This document shows positions 19,606 through 29,043 of a stretch of DNA of 48,569 nt, one piece after another; position 1 is the stretch's first letter, and each line of letters starts with the position of its first letter. Source of the DNA: Bacteroidota bacterium (lineage in GTDB: Bacteria > Bacteroidota > Bacteroidia > UKL13-3); the NCBI GenBank assembly GCA_947456185.1, contig CANGPW010000014.1, forward strand, positions 1-48,569. The letters run 5' to 3'. The notes beneath the pieces are model-generated. The model saw only the letters and a list, made by a program, of their open reading frames with translations. It made no database searches and was not told the origin of the DNA. The position numbers were made by a program, and so were the translations under genes.

Positions 19606-20790
19606 TTATATTTTTTCTAAATTTTTTAAAATAATAGCAATTCCTTTTTCAAGTTCTTCGTTTTTAATAATAAACGGAGGTACTAATCGGATACAATTAT
19701 CTGCATATAAGAACCAATCTATTATTAAACCATCGGACATACACAATTGACAAAGCTTGAGTGTTTCATCAAAATTTGATAATTGCGCAGCAAGCATCAA
19801 TCCTTTTCCTCTGATTTCTTTTATTTTAGGGTGTTTCAGTTGCTCTCTTATTAATGCCTCTTTTGCAGGAATCTTAATAATCAAATCCAGTCTTTCTAAT
19901 TCATTTAAACCAGCCAAAGCACCAGCTGCTATTACTGCATGTCCGCCAAAAGTGGTAATATGTCCTAAAATTGGGTTGTCGGTAAAAACATGCATTAATT
20001 TTTTTGAAGTAACAAAAGCGCCAATTGGCATTCCAGCACCTAGTGCTTTTCCAAGCAATAACACATCTGGAATAATTCCCCAATGTTCAAAAGCAAACAT
20101 TTTTCCTGTTTTTCCAATTCCCGCTTGAATTTCATCAAATATTAAAAGTGCGCAAAATTCATTACATTTTGCTTGTAAAGCAATTAAAAATTCAACCGTT
20201 GGAACTATATATCCCGCTTCGCCCTGAATGGTTTCAATGATTACACAAGCAGTATCTTTATCAATTATATTTAACGATTCAATATTGTTGAATTCAATAA
20301 AATGAACATTGGGTAATAATGGCCGAAAAGGTTGTGTATAATATTCATTGCTATTTAAACTCAAAGCCGCATGCGTACTGCCATGGTAAGCATTTTTACA
20401 GGCAATAATTTTAGACTTTTTAGTTACTCGTTTGGCTAATTTCAAAGCGCCATCTGTTGCTTCAGCACCAGAATTTACAAAGTAAACGCAATCTAAATTT
20501 GAAGGCAAGTAGCTTGTTAATTTTGCAGCTAAAAGTGCTGTTGGTTCTTGAACAAATTCACCATAAACCATTAAATGCATGTAATTATCTACTTGATTTT
20601 TTATTGCATCTTTTACTGCTTGATTCCCATGACCTAAACTACTCACTGATATGCCCGAAATAAAATCCAAATATTTTTTCCCATCAGGTGCCGTAAGATA
20701 AACACCATCTGCACTAGCTATTTCAAGCATTAATGGAAAATTGGTGGTTTGCGCTTGATGAGCTAAAAATAATTGTCGGTTAGTTAACAT
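19606..20790 (-). CDS. Class III PLP-dependent aminotransferase (acetylornithine/ornithine aminotransferase-like)
   Basis: FVNSGAEATDGALKLAKR, ACKNAYHGSTHAALSL, LLIFDEIQAGIGKTGKMFAFEHWGIIPDVLLLGKALGAGMPIGAF. Confidence 0.92.
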   Translation of the reverse strand: MLTNRQLFLAHQAQTTNFPLMLEIASADGVYLTAPDGKKYLDFISGISVSSLGHGNQAVKDAIKNQVDNYMHLMVYGEFVQEPTALLAAKLTSYLPSNLDCVYFVNSGAEATDGALKLAKRVTKKSKIIACKNAYHGSTHAALSLNSNEYYTQPFRPLLPNVHFIEFNNIESLNIIDKDTACVIIETIQGEAGYIVPTVEFLIALQAKCNEFCALLIFDEIQAGIGKTGKMFAFEHWGIIPDVLLLGKALGAGMPIGAFVTSKKLMHVFTDNPILGHITTFGGHAVIAAGALAGLNELERLDLIIKIPAKEALIREQLKHPKIKEIRGKGLMLAAQLSNFDETLKLCQLCMSDGLIIDWFLYADNCIRLVPPFIIKNEELEKGIAIILKNLEKI

Positions 20791-20935
20791 GGGCGCAAAT
20801 TAATTGAAACATTTGGAATTGTTTTAATTTTGTAAATCATTAAATATCTTTGATAAATTTCATCATATTAGTTGATTTGGAGCTTATACCGACTTATTTA
20901 TTATTGCTAAATTTGAACAGTAAAATAAATAAATT

Positions 20936-21763
20936 ATGATATCCAAAATTCTAATTCCAACCGATTTTTCTGAAGTTGCAAATAATGCGTTGCAATATGC
21001 CATTCAATTAGCAAAAAAAACCAAAGCGGAAATTCATGTTTTATATGTAAAAAACATTCCAATCATGGATAATTCGTTTCCAAATACTGTATACCAATCA
21101 TACATTATGGAAGTGGAAGAATTTACTAAAAAAAGTTTTAAGGATTTAACAGACAAGTATTTAAAAAATGCTGAGTTGAAGTTTGATACTCATACAGCAT
21201 TTGGATTTATTCAAGATGAAATTCAAGATTTTTCTGATAAAAACAATATTGATTTAATCGTTTTAGGAACCACGGGCGCAAGCGGAATGCAAGAAATATT
21301 GATTGGTAGCAATGCTGCTTCTGTAGCTGCAAATTCAGCAATTCCTGTTTTAATTATTCCTCCTACTTCTCGTTTCGAAGAAATAATTCACATGGTTTAT
21401 GCCACCGATTATAATGAACCAGAATTTCCCGCAGTTTCTCGTTTATCATATTTTGCCAATTTATATGATGCAGATGTGAGCGTTTTACATGTTAAATCTG
21501 ATTATGATGAATTTTTTGATGCTGAACACAATTTTTTTATTAGAAACAAAGATGCAGATGAATTTAAAAAATGGAAAATAATTAAACTTCCCAAAGGCGA
21601 AAGTGTCATTGAAAATATCAATACTTTTATTACCAATAATCATTCAAACATGATTGTAATGGCCAAACATAACCGTAATTTTTTCGATAGATTATTCCAT
21701 AGAAGTTTAAGTAAAAAAATGGCCTATCATACTAAAATTCCATTATTGATTTTAAATAAATAA
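20936..21763 (+). CDS. Universal stress protein, tandem UspA domains
   Basis: MISKILIPTDFSEVANNALQYAIQLAKK, DLIVLGTTGASGMQEILIGSNAASVAANSAIPVLIIP; second domain ends NMIVMAKHNRNFFDRLFHRSLSKKMAYHTKIPLLIL. Confidence 0.93.
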   Translation: MISKILIPTDFSEVANNALQYAIQLAKKTKAEIHVLYVKNIPIMDNSFPNTVYQSYIMEVEEFTKKSFKDLTDKYLKNAELKFDTHTAFGFIQDEIQDFSDKNNIDLIVLGTTGASGMQEILIGSNAASVAANSAIPVLIIPPTSRFEEIIHMVYATDYNEPEFPAVSRLSYFANLYDADVSVLHVKSDYDEFFDAEHNFFIRNKDADEFKKWKIIKLPKGESVIENINTFITNNHSNMIVMAKHNRNFFDRLFHRSLSKKMAYHTKIPLLILNK

Positions 21764-21880
21764 ACATTATATAACTTAAAAAAGAGTCATACAACTTAAA
21801 TAGAATGGCTTTTTTTTTTTTTAATATTTTTTTGGGTTTATAGGCTAAAAAACAGCATATTTGCCTACTTTAAATATATA

Positions 21881-23707
21881 ATGAAAGGCTACTTCACATT
21901 TATAAAATTTACTTTTAAATATAAATACTATGCATTAATGAACATTGTTTGCAATGTGCTATCAAGTATTTTCGGACTGTTTTCTATTGCATTGGTAATT
22001 CCATTGCTCGATGTACTTTTTAGTACAACACAAAGTAATACAACTAAACATGTTCGTACCAATTTTGATTTTAACCATATTGTAGCTTGGGGCAAAGAAA
22101 ACGTTTGGTATTACAAAGAAGTGTATGGTGCCGAAACTGTACTTTTATTCATTTGTGGTTTTGTGGTTATCATGATTGCACTAAAAAATGTATTTCGTTA
22201 TTTGGCTTTGTTTTACATGGTTCCACTTAGAAATTTTATTATTAGTGATTATAGAATTGCTGCATATAATAGAATATTAGTCTTACCACTTTCTTATTTT
22301 AGTAAAGAGAAAAAAGGCGATTTATTAAGTCGTATGACCAGCGATTTGCATCAAATAGAAGTGGCTATTATGAGTTCGTTGGAAGCATTTACCAAAGAAC
22401 CTATTACCATCATAATCTCTTTAGTAATGCTTATTTGGGTAAATCCAATGCTTACCTTAATTGTTTTTAGCGCACTTCCAGTAAGTGCTTTATTTGCAGC
22501 ATTGATTGGAAGACTATTAAAAAAACAATCGGCAAGAAGTCAATCAAAGTTAGGCGATATAGTGGCTTTAATAGAGGAAACATTAATGGGTGTTAGAGTA
22601 ATTAAAGCATTTAATGCGCAAGATTTTTTGTTGAAACGGTTTATGGTTAAAAATAAACTTTTTACCGATTTAAATATAAAAGCGAATAGAACAAGCGATG
22701 GCTCATCGCCAATTAGTGAAACGATAAGTATTGCTGTTTTTGCTACCATTTTATGGATTGGTGGGAAAATGGTTTTATCAAATGAAGATGGAATGACGGC
22801 TTCCGTTTTTATTGGTTATTTAACCGTTTTTTCTCAATTAATGTCGCCTGCCAAAGCGTTTAGTTCTGCCTATAATTCTATGAACAAGGGTTTGGCTTCC
22901 ATAGACAGGGTAAATGAAATAATTGATAGCCAAGAAATAATTACTGAAAAACCAAATGCTCATTCAATTTTGAAATTTCAAGATACCATTGAATTTAAAA
23001 ACGTAAGTTTTAAATACGATGAAGAGCATGTAATTAAACAATTAAATTTAACCGTCAAAAAAGGTCAAACTGTTGCATTGATTGGACCTTCGGGAAGTGG
23101 AAAATCAACTTTAACAGATTTGATTCCTCGTTTTTATGATCCTACTGAAGGACAAATTTTAATAGATGGAGTTGATATAAGAGATTATAAAATTTTAGAG
23201 CTTCGTGGGTTAATGGGAATTGTTACCCAAGAAAGTATTTTATTTAACGATACCATTGCAAATAATATAAGTTTTGCAAAGCAAAATATTAGTAAAACTC
23301 AAATAGAAGAAGCCGCTAAAATAGCCAATGCACATAGTTTTATTATAGAAAACGAAAATGGTTATGAAACAAATATTGGCGATAGAGGAAACAAATTAAG
23401 TGGTGGTCAAAAACAAAGATTAAGCATTGCAAGAGCAGTAAATACCAATCCTGATATATTAATATTAGATGAAGCTACTTCAGCATTAGACACAGCTAGC
23501 GAGCGATTAGTACAAGAAGCATTAAATAATATTATGGTAAATAGAACAACCATTATTGTAGCACATCGATTAAGTACTATTATTAATGCTGACTTGATTG
23601 TAGTGCTTGAAAAAGGAAGAATAGTACAGCAAGGTACGCATAACGATTTGATTCAGCAAAATGGCACATACAAACAGCTCATTCAAATGCAACAAATACC
23701 TGATTAA
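21881..23707 (+). CDS. ABC transporter, fused permease/ATPase (MsbA-like lipid flippase family)
   Basis: 6-TM N-terminus, GPSGSGKST Walker A, LSGGQKQRLSIARA signature, ILILDEATSALD Walker B. Confidence 0.96.
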   Translation: MKGYFTFIKFTFKYKYYALMNIVCNVLSSIFGLFSIALVIPLLDVLFSTTQSNTTKHVRTNFDFNHIVAWGKENVWYYKEVYGAETVLLFICGFVVIMIALKNVFRYLALFYMVPLRNFIISDYRIAAYNRILVLPLSYFSKEKKGDLLSRMTSDLHQIEVAIMSSLEAFTKEPITIIISLVMLIWVNPMLTLIVFSALPVSALFAALIGRLLKKQSARSQSKLGDIVALIEETLMGVRVIKAFNAQDFLLKRFMVKNKLFTDLNIKANRTSDGSSPISETISIAVFATILWIGGKMVLSNEDGMTASVFIGYLTVFSQLMSPAKAFSSAYNSMNKGLASIDRVNEIIDSQEIITEKPNAHSILKFQDTIEFKNVSFKYDEEHVIKQLNLTVKKGQTVALIGPSGSGKSTLTDLIPRFYDPTEGQILIDGVDIRDYKILELRGLMGIVTQESILFNDTIANNISFAKQNISKTQIEEAAKIANAHSFIIENENGYETNIGDRGNKLSGGQKQRLSIARAVNTNPDILILDEATSALDTASERLVQEALNNIMVNRTTIIVAHRLSTIINADLIVVLEKGRIVQQGTHNDLIQQNGTYKQLIQMQQIPD

Positions 23708-23709
23708 AT

Positions 23710-24579
23710 ATGAAAGTAGCAGGTTTTACTTTTATTAAAAATGCCATCATTTACGATTATCCAATAGTAGAAGCTATTAATTCTATATTGCCAATTTGTG
23801 ATGAAGTTTATGTTGCCCTTGGCAAATCTGATGATGAAACTGAAGCATTAATTAAAGCCATTAATCCAGAAAAAATAAAAATTTTAAAAACCCTTTGGGA
23901 CGAAAATTTAAAACAAGGTGGTCAGGTTTTAGCGGTGGAAACCAATAAAGCTTTTCAAGCCATTCCAAACTATTACGATTGGTGTTTTTATATTCAAGGC
24001 GATGAAGCTGTTCACGAAAAATATTTGCCAATAATTAATCAAGCCATGCTCCATTTTAAATCCAATAAAAAGGTAGATGGCTTACTTTTTAAATACCTAC
24101 ATTTTTATGGTTCATATGATTATATAGGCAACTCGAGTGGTTGGTATAATAATGAAATAAGAATTATAAAAAACAATAAAAGCATTTATTCCTATAAAGA
24201 TGCGCAAGGTTTTAGGAAAAATAACAATAAAAAACTTAACGTAAAACCTATAGAAGCATACATCTATCATTACGGTTGGGTTAAGAATCCAAAGGCAATG
24301 CAAAGAAAGCAAGAGGATTTAAATAAACTTTGGCACGATGAGGAATGGATAGATAAAAACATATTGAAAGCAGAAGAATTTGATTACTCACAAATAGATT
24401 CTTTAATGAAATTTACAAGCTCACATCCCAAAGTAATGTTACAGCGAATAGCCAATAAAAACTGGCAGTTTGAATTTGATTTGAAGCATAATAAAACCAA
24501 AATAAAAGATCAACTAAAACAATTAGCTTTTAAATTATTTGGATGGGAAATAGGTTATAAAAATTATAAAAAAGTTTAA
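23710..24579 (+). CDS. Glycosyltransferase-like protein (GT2-like)
   Basis: MKVAGFTFIKNAIIYDYPIVEAINSILPICDEVYVALGKSDDETEALI, WCFYIQGDEAVHEKYL (nucleotide-sugar metal-binding-like), GWVKNPKAMQRKQED; starts 2 nt after the ABC transporter stop. Confidence 0.78.
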   Translation: MKVAGFTFIKNAIIYDYPIVEAINSILPICDEVYVALGKSDDETEALIKAINPEKIKILKTLWDENLKQGGQVLAVETNKAFQAIPNYYDWCFYIQGDEAVHEKYLPIINQAMLHFKSNKKVDGLLFKYLHFYGSYDYIGNSSGWYNNEIRIIKNNKSIYSYKDAQGFRKNNNKKLNVKPIEAYIYHYGWVKNPKAMQRKQEDLNKLWHDEEWIDKNILKAEEFDYSQIDSLMKFTSSHPKVMLQRIANKNWQFEFDLKHNKTKIKDQLKQLAFKLFGWEIGYKNYKKV

Positions 24580-24622
24580 TTTTACAATTAAATAAAAATA
24601 CATTTTACTAAAAAAAATACAT

Positions 24623-24652
24623 AAAAAAAGAGAACTTCGGTTCTCTTTTTTT
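24623..24652. terminator. Bidirectional intrinsic terminator with cUUCGg tetraloop
   Basis: AAAAAAAGAGAAC-TTCG-GTTCTCTTTTTTT between convergent glycosyltransferase and pnp. Confidence 0.93.
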
Positions 24653-24665
24653 GTTAGTTATAAAA

Positions 24666-26822
24666 TTATGCTGTTGGCTCTTGTGGAGCTTCTGGCTTAG
24701 GAGTTGGTTCAGGTTTTGGCAATAAAGCCTTGTGGCTTAATCTGTATTTTCCTGTTTTTTTATCCACTTCTATTAGTTTTACTTTTATCGTTTGACCTTG
24801 TTCTAAAACACCGTCCATTTTATCAATGCGGTTCCAGCTAATTTCACTAATGTGTAATAAGCCATCTTTCCCAGGTAAAAATTCAACAAATGCACCAAAG
24901 TCCATAATGTTTTTTACTTTTCCTTCGTATTCATCGCCTACAACAGGAACAGCAACTATGCCTTTAATCATTTGCATTGCTCTGCGCAAACTATCTGCAT
25001 TACTAGAAGCTATTTCTACCACACCATTCTTTTCATTTTCAGAAATAGAAACAGTGGCTCCAGTTTCTTTTTGAATACCTTGAATAATTTTTCCACCAGG
25101 TCCAATTACAGCACCTATAAATTCTTTATCAATCAATAAAGTTTCAATGCGTGGTGAGTGTGGTTTTAAATCAGCAGCAGCAGCCGAAATGGTTTTGCTC
25201 ATTTCGTTTCTAATATGTTCTCTACCTGCTTTTGCTTGGTTTAAAGCTTCTTCTACCATTTCCCAACGCAAACCATTTATTTTAATATCCATTTGGCAAG
25301 CAGTAATACCTTTTGCAGTACCAATTACTTTAAAATCCATATCGCCTAAATGATCTTCATCGCCTAAAATATCAGATAAAATTGCATATTTTCCAGTTGA
25401 ATCATCGCTTACTAAACCCATTGCAATTCCGCTAACGGCACCAGTAATTTTTATACCAGCATCCATTAAAGCCAAAGAACCAGCACAAACTGTAGCCATA
25501 CTTGAAGAACCGTTTGATTCTAAAATATCTGATACAATTCTAATGGTATAAGGACATTCTTCTAAAGGTGGTAATACGCGTTTTAAACCACGTAATGCCA
25601 AGTTTCCATGTCCAATTTCACGTCTTCCCGGACCACGATTTGGTCTAGTTTCTCCTGTTGAAAATGAAGGAAAATTATAATGTAACATCAATTTTGAATA
25701 ACCAGCTAACATTGGACTATCCAATAATTGTTCGTCCAATTTTGAACCTAAAGTAACCGAAGTTAACGATTGAGTTTCGCCACGGGTAAATAAAGCCGAA
25801 CCATGAGCAGCAGGTAAGTAACCTACTTCTGACCAAATTGGTCTAATTTCATCTAAATTTCTACCATCTAAACGTTGTCTATCGTTCATAATCATGGCAC
25901 GAACAGCATCGTACTCAACATCATGAAAATATTTGTTGGTTAAAAATTTATCTAAAACAGTTCCTTCTTCTTGCAAAGCTTTAAACTCTTCTCTTACTGC
26001 TTTAAAGCCAGCGCTTCTTTCGTTTTTACCTGCTTTTGATTTTGCAATAGCAAATATTTTATCGTAAGAAAACTCGCGAATAGCAGCTGCTAATTCTGGA
26101 TTGCTACGTTCGTGGTTATATTCACGAACTGGTTTTTTGCCCCCTAACATTTCACATAATTCCCACTGTGCTTTAATTTGTAATTTAATAGCTTCGTGAG
26201 CTACTTTTAAAGCTTCTAACATGTCTATTTCGCTTACCTCTTGGCACTCGCCTTCTACCATGTTCAAATCTTTTTCAGTACCAGCTACTATCAAATCCAT
26301 GTCAGCACGTTCTAACTCGTCTTTATAAGGATTTACTACAAATTTTCCATCTATACGAGCTACACGAACTTCAGAAATTGGACCATTAAATGGTACATCA
26401 CTTACTAAAATTGCAGCTGATGCTGCTAAACCTACTAATGCATCTGGCAATATATTTTGATCGCTAGATATTAAAGTTAAAGCTACTTGCGTATCTGCGT
26501 GGTAATCGCTAGGGAATAAAGGGCGTAAAGCTCTATCTACTATTCTACTAATTAGTATTTCATAATCAGATAAACGAGCTTCTCTGCGGTGAAAACTACC
26601 AGGAATGCGACCTACAGCCGCAAATTTTTCTTGATAATCTACAGTTAGTGGCATAAAATCCACATCTTCTTTTGCTTCTTTGGCAGATACTACAGTTGCC
26701 ATAATCATGGTATCACCCATTTTTACTACTACTGCACCATCGGCTTGGCGAGCCAAACGGCCTGTTTCAATACTGATGGTTTTACCACCAATTTCAAATG
26801 TTTTAATTGTTGCTTGTGACAT
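24666..26822 (-). CDS. pnp: Polyribonucleotide nucleotidyltransferase (PNPase)
   Basis: RNase PH domains ([34 protein letters not shown]), KH ([26 protein letters not shown]), S1 domain ([32 protein letters not shown]). Confidence 0.98.
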   Translation of the reverse strand: MSQATIKTFEIGGKTISIETGRLARQADGAVVVKMGDTMIMATVVSAKEAKEDVDFMPLTVDYQEKFAAVGRIPGSFHRREARLSDYEILISRIVDRALRPLFPSDYHADTQVALTLISSDQNILPDALVGLAASAAILVSDVPFNGPISEVRVARIDGKFVVNPYKDELERADMDLIVAGTEKDLNMVEGECQEVSEIDMLEALKVAHEAIKLQIKAQWELCEMLGGKKPVREYNHERSNPELAAAIREFSYDKIFAIAKSKAGKNERSAGFKAVREEFKALQEEGTVLDKFLTNKYFHDVEYDAVRAMIMNDRQRLDGRNLDEIRPIWSEVGYLPAAHGSALFTRGETQSLTSVTLGSKLDEQLLDSPMLAGYSKLMLHYNFPSFSTGETRPNRGPGRREIGHGNLALRGLKRVLPPLEECPYTIRIVSDILESNGSSSMATVCAGSLALMDAGIKITGAVSGIAMGLVSDDSTGKYAILSDILGDEDHLGDMDFKVIGTAKGITACQMDIKINGLRWEMVEEALNQAKAGREHIRNEMSKTISAAAADLKPHSPRIETLLIDKEFIGAVIGPGGKIIQGIQKETGATVSISENEKNGVVEIASSNADSLRRAMQMIKGIVAVPVVGDEYEGKVKNIMDFGAFVEFLPGKDGLLHISEISWNRIDKMDGVLEQGQTIKVKLIEVDKKTGKYRLSHKALLPKPEPTPKPEAPQEPTA

Positions 26823-26930
26823 ATTTTTATTTTTTCAGCCCCATCTCTTTTTATTTGTTTAGTTATAAATTCCTTTGCTAAGATGGGATTAGCAAAAGCC
26901 TCTTTTGTTGTTTTTTGTATAAAGTTTAAA

Positions 26931-26975
26931 AACACAAAAAGCAGTAACTAATTGTAAGTTCCTGCTTTTTGTGAA
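26931..26975 (-). terminator. Long stem-loop between rpsO and pnp (terminator/attenuator or RNA processing site)
   Basis: CACAAAAAGCAG (26933-26944)/CTGCTTTTTGTG (26962-26973) plus AACT/AGTT inner stem; followed by TTTTT on the minus strand. Confidence 0.75.
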
Positions 26976-27032
26976 TTTTAATTAGCTGTTATTTTATAGT
27001 TATTTATAAAATAACATGCCAATCCGTTCATA

Positions 27033-27308
27033 TTATTTACGGATTTCAAGTTCTTTTATAATTGCTCTGTAGCGAAAAACGTCTTTACGCATCAAGTAAT
27101 TTAGTAATGAACGTCTTTTACCTACCAATTTAACAAGACTTAACTCTGCAGAAAAATCTTTTTTGTTAATTTTTAAATGGCCAGTAATGTGATTGATCCT
27201 CTCAGTGAAAAGAGCAATCTGACTTTCAGCAGAACCAGTGTCTGTAGTAGACTTGGCTGTACCGAACTTTTCGAAAATGGCTTTTTTAGCCTCGGTTGTC
27301 AAATGCAT
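27033..27308 (-). CDS. rpsO: 30S ribosomal protein S15
   Basis: FGTAKSTTDTGSAESQIALFTERINHITGHLKINKKDFSAELSLVKLVGKRRSLLNYLMRKD. Confidence 0.98.
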   Translation of the reverse strand: MHLTTEAKKAIFEKFGTAKSTTDTGSAESQIALFTERINHITGHLKINKKDFSAELSLVKLVGKRRSLLNYLMRKDVFRYRAIIKELEIRK

Positions 27309-27551
27309 GATCTATTTTTTTTAATTATTTAAGGCTGCAAAAGTAAATTTATTTTGGAAGTAAACAAGTAATACACAAAAATTTACTGTGATTTTTATCT
27401 GCAATAGCTATATTATGGTTTAAATACTATCAATAATAACAGCAAATAAATTTCATTTTATCAATTGTTACCATTTATTTCAACATACCATTTTCACTTT
27501 AAACATAAGTTAAGAGAAGATTATTTATTGAATTAATATTTTAAAACAATA

Positions 27552-28340
27552 TTAATTCATTTCATAACTAGTTTCCGCTAGCATATGGGCTAAAATTGGC
27601 TCGCATTTTTCTTTACAACAAGCATAAAAACTTCCGTGTTTCCAAAGCTCCGATTTTGGCGATAATCCCCACCAGAACTCTGCAAGCGCAAGTGGCTTCA
27701 TGTGGTTTTTAAATGCATATTGCAATAGTTTTGGTGCAGCACATTCACCTGCTCCAGCTGGAGGATTTTTAAAAGAAGCATTTTTAAAAAGCGATAAAAT
27801 ATTTTGTGTTCTTCCTCCTTCATTTACAAAATGATAGTTTTCAAAAATTTGCAGTTGCAAGGAAATAGAATTCATTTTTCGCAATGCTTTTAATTGAATT
27901 ATTTGTTGTTCAAAAGCAAAGGGTTTTCCTTCTTTTAGCATCTTAATTTCCTGATTAATTCTTGAAAGTTCAATCATTCCATTATTCAAAAAACTATTAT
28001 TGGTAAGTAAATCAAAAATGGGCGGAACAAACTTTGCATGGTGATTTCCACCTGCTAACTTGCCCGAAAATGCTGCTAAATATCCAATTTCATTTTGTTG
28101 ATTTTTAACCACCAAAACCCCAAACATTTTACCAATAACTGTTCCTTTCTTTTCATTTTCCAAACCAAAATTATGATTCCATTCTTGCTGATTTTCCAAA
28201 TGATTTTGTAATTGACTAGCCGCTATTTTACAAAGTAAATGAGGTTCGTTTCCTTGCATTAAGATCAATTTACTTGGAACAAAATTTTCAGAAATTGATT
28301 CATTAAAAGAGGTAAAAAATGGATCTAAATTTAATTTCAT
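27552..28340 (-). CDS. Stand-alone RluA-family N-terminal module (no pseudouridine synthase domain)
   Basis: FGVLVVKNQQNEIGYLAAFSGKLAGGNHHAKFVPPIFDLL ... NPPAGAGECAAPKLLQYAFKNHMKPLALAEFWWGLSPKSELWKHGSFYACCKEKCEPILAHML matches the N-terminal extension I know from ~550-aa Bacteroidota RluA-family proteins; stop at 27552 and 243 bp of non-coding DNA follow. Confidence 0.75.
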   Translation of the reverse strand: MKLNLDPFFTSFNESISENFVPSKLILMQGNEPHLLCKIAASQLQNHLENQQEWNHNFGLENEKKGTVIGKMFGVLVVKNQQNEIGYLAAFSGKLAGGNHHAKFVPPIFDLLTNNSFLNNGMIELSRINQEIKMLKEGKPFAFEQQIIQLKALRKMNSISLQLQIFENYHFVNEGGRTQNILSLFKNASFKNPPAGAGECAAPKLLQYAFKNHMKPLALAEFWWGLSPKSELWKHGSFYACCKEKCEPILAHMLAETSYEMN

Positions 28341-28374
28341 GTTGTTTCATCAATAAGTTTAAAAAAACAATAAA

Positions 28375-28405
28375 AAAGCCCATTTCATTGAATGAAACGG
28401 GCTTT
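28375..28405 (-). terminator. Intrinsic terminator downstream of thioredoxin-like gene
   Basis: AAAGCCC-aTTTCAT-tga-ATGAAAc-GGGCTTT with flanking A/T tracts. Confidence 0.75.
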
Positions 28406-28437
28406 GAATTTTTTTGTTTCGAATGCTTATTTAGCTT

Positions 28438-28929
28438 TTATTTATTTTTTTTACCTTTTATGCCACCTGCAAGTGCCTTTTGAATATCAACTAAAATTAC
28501 GCTCATATCAGATTCGTTTTTATACCCAACTTCTATTTTTGTATTGTGTGAGGTTGGATTAATAAAAACGGTGGTTGGATATCCGCTAATACTGTTATTA
28601 CTTATGGCACCGGCCAAACCTGGACCATCGTAAGTTTTACCATTATAAGTATAAGTAATGCCTGTAACTTCTGGATTAAACTTAACCGAAACATAGTTTT
28701 TATTTAATTCAGTAGCAATGCTTGGTTTGGCATAAGTGTCTTTATCCATGCGCTTACACCATCCACACCATTCGGTATAAACATCTACTAACATGATTTT
28801 ATTTTTCTTTTTGGCCAATGAATAACCTTCGTTAAAGTTCATCCATTTAACTTCATCATTGCTTGGTTTAAAAGAGTAAATACATAAAATGGTAATGAAT
28901 ACACTTAGTAAGATTGCAATTTTTTTCAT
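28438..28929 (-). CDS. Secreted thioredoxin-fold protein
   Basis: Signal peptide MKKIAILLSVFITILCIYSF; VDVYTEWCGWCKRMDKDTY CxxC motif; SGYPTTVFINP cis-Pro region. Confidence 0.92.
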   Translation of the reverse strand: MKKIAILLSVFITILCIYSFKPSNDEVKWMNFNEGYSLAKKKNKIMLVDVYTEWCGWCKRMDKDTYAKPSIATELNKNYVSVKFNPEVTGITYTYNGKTYDGPGLAGAISNNSISGYPTTVFINPTSHNTKIEVGYKNESDMSVILVDIQKALAGGIKGKKNK

Positions 28930-29043
28930 TCTTTATTTTTTATATTAGATTCCAAAAGTACGAAATCTAAAACTAAATTTTTTCTAAAATAATTTTTTGT
29001 TTTTGTGTTCCTAGCAATGACATTAAAATAAATGACGATTTGC

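Noticed and set aside
20908-20915. TAAATTTG as a -7 promoter box for uspA
   Set aside because: No TTTG/TTG at the expected 19-21 bp spacing upstream; support too weak to list
21810-21822. 13-nt poly-T tract considered as phase-variable
   Set aside because: Intergenic, between uspA and the ABC transporter, and plausibly part of a terminator; no coding effect visible
26729-26935. 68-aa minus ORF covering the pnp leader
   Set aside because: Overlaps the pnp start out of frame and begins in the hairpin; no supporting features
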